Shown: positions 60,573 to 64,000 of the stretch, one piece after another
Position numbering within the stretch: the first letter of the stretch is position 1
How the letters are laid out: each line of letters opens with the position of its first letter
Origin: JAJRXC01 sp047639555
GTDB taxonomy: Bacteria > Actinomycetota > Acidimicrobiia > Acidimicrobiales > Aldehydirespiratoraceae
Direction: 5' to 3'
Assembly: GCA_047639555.1 (NCBI GenBank)
Contig: JBLIOE010000004.1
Location: 82,957-146,956 of the forward strand
Length of the DNA stretch: 64,000 bases
Notes under the pieces: generated by a model
What the model saw: only the letters and a program-made list of their open reading frames with translations
What the model was told of the DNA's origin: nothing
Databases searched by the model: none
Made by a program: the position numbers and the translations under genes

Positions 60573-61772
60573 TTAGGCGAAGGGCAGATCGAAGAGCTTG
60601 ATGGCGTTGCCCCGGGCCAACTTGTAGACGGTCTCGTCATCAAGATGGCCGAACAGCGAGAATGCGGTCTCGCGTGAATGCGGAAACGTGCCGTCGCTGT
60701 GTGGATAGTCCGTCTCGAAGAGCACGTTGTCGACCCCGACCTCGTCGAGCAACTTCATACCGGCGGTGTCCTTGAAGAAGCAGCTATAGACCTGCCGGTA
60801 GTAGTAGTACGACGGCGGTTCCGGAAGCCGATCTTCGCCCTGCGCCCACATGTGGGTCTTGTAGCTGTCGTCGGCCCGCTCGAGGTAGTAAGGAATCCAG
60901 CCGATCTGGCTCTCGGCATACATGAGCTTCAGGTTCGGGTGACGAACAAGTACCCCGGAGAACAGGAAGTCGATCATCGATGCCGCGCTGTTGGCGGAGA
61001 TCATCGCCGCGGTCACGATCGTCGGGGCATCATCGGCCGGTTTCACGGTCTTCGTGCCCGACCCAATGTGCATCGTGATGACGGTGCCGGTCTCTTCACA
61101 TGCCGTGAAGAAGGGTTCCCAGTAGCCGCTGTGGATCGAGGGCAAGCCGAGCCAGGCGGGTAGCTCAGACCAGGCCACGGCCTTCACACCGCGCGCAGCA
61201 TTGCGACGAATCTCCGCGGCCGCGAGATCCGCATCCCAGAGCGGCACCAGGCAGAGCGGGAGAAGGCGGCCACCGGAGTCGCCGCACCATTCGTCGACCA
61301 TCCAGTCGTTGTAGGCCTCAACGCAGAGCTTCGACAGCTCCATATCTTTGCGTTCCGCAAACAGCTGACCACAAAAGCGGGGGTAGTTCGGGAAGCAGAG
61401 AGAGGCCTCCACGTGGTTCAGGTCCATATCGGCCAGGCGGGCCTTCGGTTCGTAGCAGCCCGGGCGAATGTCGTCGTACGTGACACCCTGCATGGTCACC
61501 TCTTCGGGCGGGGTGCCCGCGCAGGCAATCATTTCCTTGATCTGGTATCGGTGATCCTCGTAGTGCCACCAGGCCGCCATCTTGTCGCCACTGCCGGGAG
61601 TCTCGACCCAGGCGCCGTCGACGAGGGTCATGTCGCCCTGCGGCGCGATCACGATCTTGGGGCCCGCGTCCTTGTACCTCTCAGGCAGACGGTCCTGCCA
61701 GACGTGGGCCGGCTCGACCACATGGTCGTCGACGCTGATGATCTTCGGGAAGTCCGCAAGAGATTCGGCCAT
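60573..61772 (-). CDS. Amidohydrolase-2 family metal-dependent hydrolase/decarboxylase (second member)
   Basis: This 399-residue TIM-barrel amidohydrolase-2 protein has the same length as the gene at 6830. The N-terminal ISVDDHVVEP is typical of the branch with an altered first metal motif. ITMHIGSGT is in the middle and FETDYPHSDGTFPHSRE near the end supplies the catalytic Asp and two His. ACMSD-like decarboxylation or ring-product hydrolysis is likely. It stands 54 bases from the TetR start on the same strand and has its own palindrome upstream, so it may form a separate transcript. Confidence 0.78.
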   Translation of the reverse strand: MAESLADFPKIISVDDHVVEPAHVWQDRLPERYKDAGPKIVIAPQGDMTLVDGAWVETPGSGDKMAAWWHYEDHRYQIKEMIACAGTPPEEVTMQGVTYDDIRPGCYEPKARLADMDLNHVEASLCFPNYPRFCGQLFAERKDMELSKLCVEAYNDWMVDEWCGDSGGRLLPLCLVPLWDADLAAAEIRRNAARGVKAVAWSELPAWLGLPSIHSGYWEPFFTACEETGTVITMHIGSGTKTVKPADDAPTIVTAAMISANSAASMIDFLFSGVLVRHPNLKLMYAESQIGWIPYYLERADDSYKTHMWAQGEDRLPEPPSYYYYRQVYSCFFKDTAGMKLLDEVGVDNVLFETDYPHSDGTFPHSRETAFSLFGHLDDETVYKLARGNAIKLFDLPFA

Positions 61773-61785
61773 CCAACGAGAGTAT

Positions 61786-61800
61786 CTGACGGTGCGTCAG
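61786..61800. promoter_or_regulatory. Operator candidate upstream of the amidohydrolase
   Basis: CTGACG (61786-61791) and CGTCAG (61795-61800) form a perfect inverted repeat around GTG, 13 bases before the amidohydrolase start codon (61772). It could bind the nearby TetR protein or an unlinked one; its sequence differs from the repeat at 60519-60540. Confidence 0.55.
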
Positions 61801-61817
61801 GTTTGGGAACCGGCCAT

Positions 61818-62270
61818 CTACAACTCGAAGTTCAGGTGGTGCGAGAGGTCACCCATTTGATTGACAAACATGATCCGGGTGTCGAACCACCACTCCCCAT
61901 CAATCTTGTGAAACGTGTCGCGATAACGACCCGTGATGATTGGTTGGAGCGGCAAGGCATCGGTGGCTTGCATCACGCAGTAATACGCCTTTGAGTGCGC
62001 CGTGGCGCCGTCGTCCGCGACCTCGACAGCGACATTTGTCGTGATGTGGTGGGTCTTCGGCGTGCCGTCGTCCTCATAACGACGCGTGGTGTTCTCGTAG
62101 AGCTGGAGCACACCAGCCCGACCCTCGAACACGGCCTCCGGCGGCGCGTCTTCCATCCCCCAAATACGGCCGTGGGCGAAAAGATCGGCCAGGCCTTCGA
62201 AGTCGCCACCGTCGATGCGGTCGGCATACGTGTAGAGCAGATTCTCGATCTGGCGCGCATCATCGATCAT
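61818..62270 (-). CDS. SnoaL-like NTF2-fold protein
   Basis: This 150-residue protein has the NTF2 pattern: IDDARQIENLLYTYADRIDGGDFEGLADLFA at the N-terminus (long helix then the aromatic turn), a mid TTNVAVEVADDGATAHSKAYY strand pair, and the final RYRDTFHKIDGEWWFDTRIMFVNQM. Such proteins isomerise, hydrolyse or bind small cyclic compounds. ATG 62270 was taken; a TTG two codons earlier is possible. It is on the same strand as the amidohydrolase (45-base gap) and may act in its pathway. Confidence 0.78.
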   Translation of the reverse strand: MIDDARQIENLLYTYADRIDGGDFEGLADLFAHGRIWGMEDAPPEAVFEGRAGVLQLYENTTRRYEDDGTPKTHHITTNVAVEVADDGATAHSKAYYCVMQATDALPLQPIITGRYRDTFHKIDGEWWFDTRIMFVNQMGDLSHHLNFEL

Positions 62271-62308
62271 CCCCAAACCCTACGCATCCCCCTCCCCCCA
62301 ATTCCAAT

Positions 62309-62357
62309 GTTCTGTGAACGGAAACCGGCGCATACCGCCGGTTTCCGTTCACAGAAC
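62309..62357. repeat. Perfect 22-bp inverted repeat (hairpin) of unknown role
   Basis: The left arm (62309-62330) begins GTTCTGTGAACGGAAACCGG and the right arm (62336-62357) is its exact reverse complement; the loop is CATAC (62331-62335). Each arm also holds a GTTC-TGT-GAAC mini-palindrome at its outer end. There is no T run on either strand, so it is not a classic intrinsic terminator. It fills part of the 226-base space between the divergent NTF2-fold and SdpI-like genes. Confidence 0.7.
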
Positions 62358-62496
62358 GCGGAGGATTTCTTGGCCGGTTCGAGCCTGTCTTCGTTTTTCA
62401 ACGCCTTGATGGCCGAATACAGCGAGACGTTGGGCGCTCAAGCAGGTTCGGGAGGGGGGGCCTCGTCACAGTGCCTGAAGAACTACCGTCCTCGTC

Positions 62497-62910
62497 GTGA
62501 GCACAACCTGGTATGTATTGGCCGTCGATGGGTCGCCGATTGGCGTCGCGGCGCCACTGAGCATGATGCCGATTGTCGGTGCAGTCGTCCTGTGGGTCAT
62601 TGCTGCCCGAGCCGCAACGGGCGCACTCGGACCGAATCGCTGGGCCGGGCTCCGAACCCGAGCCACGATGTCGTCGCCTGAGGCCTGGGTCGCAGGGAAT
62701 CGTGCCGCTCGAGCAGGAATACAGACGGGCGCCGTCATTCTTGGGGTCACCGGCGTCGCAGTTGGAGTGCTTGCTTGGACGACGGACTTGCTGCCGTTGA
62801 TCCTGTTCGTCGGTATCGCCCTGGCGACCGGATCGATCATCCGCGCCAGCATTCTTGGCAATCGCGCGGCGCGGAACGTGGACTCAGACTCGCCGCTGAA
62901 CGAGAAGTAG
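62497..62910 (+). CDS. SdpI family membrane protein
   Basis: This 137-residue membrane protein has about three hydrophobic helices. The region GPNRWAGLRTRATMSSPEAW matches the conserved SdpI motif (GxNRWxGxRTxxTxSSPEAW) found in the immunity-type SdpI family and in many small membrane proteins. The start is GTG 62497. The remaining hydrophobic residues are plain, and the role (immunity or sensing) is unknown. It is monocistronic here and divergent from the NTF2-fold gene across the perfect hairpin. Confidence 0.8.
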   Translation: MSTTWYVLAVDGSPIGVAAPLSMMPIVGAVVLWVIAARAATGALGPNRWAGLRTRATMSSPEAWVAGNRAARAGIQTGAVILGVTGVAVGVLAWTTDLLPLILFVGIALATGSIIRASILGNRAARNVDSDSPLNEK

Positions 62911-62996
62911 AGCGGACCATTATGGTCGGATCAGCGGGCAAGACCGGCTGACTTGTCGGTGGTGAACGTGGCCAGCGCGTCGGCCAGCCACCAAGC

Positions 62997-63704
62997 TCAT
63001 CCCGTGGTTGGTGTCACCGCAACAGTCCGGTGCCGCCGAGGCGCAGCCGCCCGGCGATCAAGCGGTCGGACCTCATACGCGCATGCGTAGGCACCTGCTG
63101 CTTTGTGCGCGACCCGTTCGATCTCGACCTCGGGGAGCACCTCTCGGAGAAATTCCAGCTCGGTGGTGCAGGCCTGGCCGTACCGAGATGCCACGGCCCA
63201 GATGGCGCAACTATGCAAGGTCATCCTGTACGCGCCGTCGGCGAGCTTCTCGAAGTCGGCCAGATATCCCTCCTCGTCGAGCATGCCGGCGAGGAACGCC
63301 ATCTTCTCGTCGAGGCTCTTGCCCGCCAGTTGCGTCCGAGCTTGTGCGACCCGCCGATCTCGGCGACGTTCGAAGATGCGGGAGACGAGCTGTGGGTCTT
63401 CCTCCTCGATGTGGCCAAGCAACTCGACCGAAAGGTCGACTGAGGCCTTGGGGAGCAGAGCCTCAGCGAGGTCGGTGCTGTGGTAAAGGTCCGTCGGGCG
63501 CCCCGGCCGGCCCCGCTCCTGGCGGGCCGCGACGACCTTGGCGGCCCGGAGGGCGGCCAAGTGTTGTCGGACACCGCTTGGAGTAATCCCCAGGGCCTCC
63601 GCCAGCTCTTCGGCCGATGCCTCGCCGCGTCTCTTGAGCGCGACAACAACTTGTCGCTGAGCGGGCGAAAGATCAACCGGGGGCCTATTGACAGCATCGA
63701 TCAC
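62997..63704 (-). CDS. SufR-like ArsR/MarR-type winged-helix regulator
   Basis: This is a 235-residue regulator. The N-terminal winged helix has ASAEELAEALGITPSGVRQHLAALRAAKVV with the GRPGRPTDLYH wing. The C-terminal half resembles the SufR metal domain: HSCAIWA, YGQACTTE and YACAYEV place three Cys where SufR iron-sulfur ligands lie. It may sense an iron-sulfur cluster or oxidative state. GTG 63704 (VIDAVNRP) was taken; an in-frame TTG at 63749 is possible. It is divergent from the small ORF at 63809. Confidence 0.78.
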   Translation of the reverse strand: MIDAVNRPPVDLSPAQRQVVVALKRRGEASAEELAEALGITPSGVRQHLAALRAAKVVAARQERGRPGRPTDLYHSTDLAEALLPKASVDLSVELLGHIEEEDPQLVSRIFERRRDRRVAQARTQLAGKSLDEKMAFLAGMLDEEGYLADFEKLADGAYRMTLHSCAIWAVASRYGQACTTELEFLREVLPEVEIERVAHKAAGAYACAYEVRPLDRRAAAPRRHRTVAVTPTTG

Positions 63705-63808
63705 GCTCTGAAGTCTACCGCCCAAGGGGCCGATACGCCAGATATGCAAGTAACAACTTCTACAACTAGCCTTCCATCAGATTAGAATCGAAGCCACAGG
63801 GAGACGAG

Positions 63809-63913
63809 ATGATGACTCGACCGGCGATCACCAGGCACCGCACGATGGGCGAGGTTCGGGAGGCGTACCAGCTCGCCCAGCGCCCCTGCGGCTGCGGGCA
63901 GTGGTTCTCATGA
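63809..63913 (+). CDS. Short Cys-containing ORF (34 aa)
   Basis: This small ORF of 34 residues starts at ATG 63809 (or ATG 63812) after GGGAG at 63799-63803. It reads MMTRPAITRHRTMGEVREAY and ends RPCGCGQWFS, with a CGC pair. Its stop (63911-63913) overlaps the next start (ATGA), which supports translation and coupling. No homologue is recognised. It is divergent from the SufR-like regulator across about 100 bases of fairly AT-rich sequence. Confidence 0.5.
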   Translation: MMTRPAITRHRTMGEVREAYQLAQRPCGCGQWFS

Positions 63914-64000
63914 CACACGACACGCCACGCGAGGCGGTAGGTCCCTTGGTCCGTCAGAACTGGGCTGATCTCAGCGAACGACTCGTCAAGGTCCTCCGGC
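63910..64000 (+). CDS. Partial CDS at the right edge, unknown
   Basis: Starting at ATG 63910, thirty codons are visible before the window ends (MTHDTPREAVGPLVRQNWAD then LSERLVKVLR). The sequence looks like an amphipathic helical N-terminus. The family cannot be told from this much. It is coupled to the short ORF and divergent from the SufR-like regulator, so it may be under its control. Confidence 0.5.
   Translation, partial: MTHDTPREAVGPLVRQNWADLSERLVKVLR

Noticed and set aside
62309..62357. Intrinsic terminator at the 22-bp hairpin
   Set aside because: No T run follows the stem on either strand, and the flanking genes are divergent, so nothing needs terminating toward it.
63720..63790. 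SufR binding site at the CAACTTCTACAAC repeat
   Set aside because: The CAAC units are direct, not inverted, repeats, so they do not match the CAAC-GTTG type of site I recall for SufR.
1..64000. tRNA, rRNA, CRISPR array, prophage or insertion sequence
   Set aside because: No cloverleaf-like segments, spaced direct repeats, integrases or transposases were noticed; all large open frames that make sense are metabolic or regulatory.

Overview
This window looks like the chromosome of a high-GC actinobacterium with very dense coding. No gap without a gene exceeds about 300 bases. The content suggests an uncultured Acidimicrobiia-type (Ilumatobacter-like) or other high-GC actinobacterial lineage: many acyl-CoA dehydrogenases, crotonases, AMP-forming CoA ligases and TetR regulators, a TIGR03084/mycothiol-type protein, DUF3558-like lipoproteins and a large AAA regulator with an actinobacterial-type C-terminal module. 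The lineage is inferred. I see no rRNA, tRNA, CRISPR array, phage or insertion sequence.

Layout. 1-6.7 kb: partial reductase, large AAA/TPR regulator and a run of secreted proteins or lipoproteins. 6.8-12.1 kb: amidohydrolase, complete haloalkane dehalogenase, DUF1330 protein, Chloroflexus-like malyl-CoA lyase plus a CitE paralogue, and a DsbA-fold protein. 12.2-19 kb: TetR-led methylcrotonyl-CoA-carboxylase-like operon with an acyl-CoA dehydrogenase, convergent with malonyl-CoA synthetase. 19.1-25.3 kb: mixed enzymes, including an unexpected bacterial protein-arginine-methyltransferase-like gene. 25.4-33.9 kb: nine-gene, translationally coupled acyl-CoA operon with two unusual crotonases that carry His at both catalytic Glu positions. 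33.9-41.5 kb: GH78 glycosidase, ZIP transporter, Baeyer-Villiger monooxygenase (BVMO), class II aldolase and an acyl-CoA dehydrogenase. 41.5-46.2 kb: a TetR-controlled operon encoding a UGSC-family selenoprotein with an in-frame TGA followed by a strong stem-loop. Its conserved partner lies upstream. Downstream lie an SDR, a NifU-like protein, a broken crotonase and a TIGR01777 epimerase. 46.2-55 kb: seven-gene minus-strand operon (acyl-CoA carboxylase beta and alpha, AtuA-like, acyl-CoA dehydrogenase, TetR, TIGR03084, crotonase), divergent from bioA-bioF-bioD (55.1-58.1 kb). 58.1-64 kb: a second BVMO with its TetR, an amidohydrolase, an NTF2-fold protein, a 22-bp perfect hairpin, a SdpI-like protein and a SufR-like regulator divergent from a small Cys-containing ORF.

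How the genes fit together. The window reads as a catabolic region for branched, cyclic or terpenoid acids: oxygenation (BVMOs, HsaA-like oxygenase), CoA activation, beta-oxidation-type steps, and two biotin-dependent carboxylases with biotin synthesis genes next to one of them. Malyl-CoA lyase and malonyl-CoA synthetase could feed C2/C3 units to central metabolism. The most striking items are the selenoprotein operon, the PRMT-like enzyme, the His/His crotonase pair, and the long perfect hairpin at 62.3 kb.
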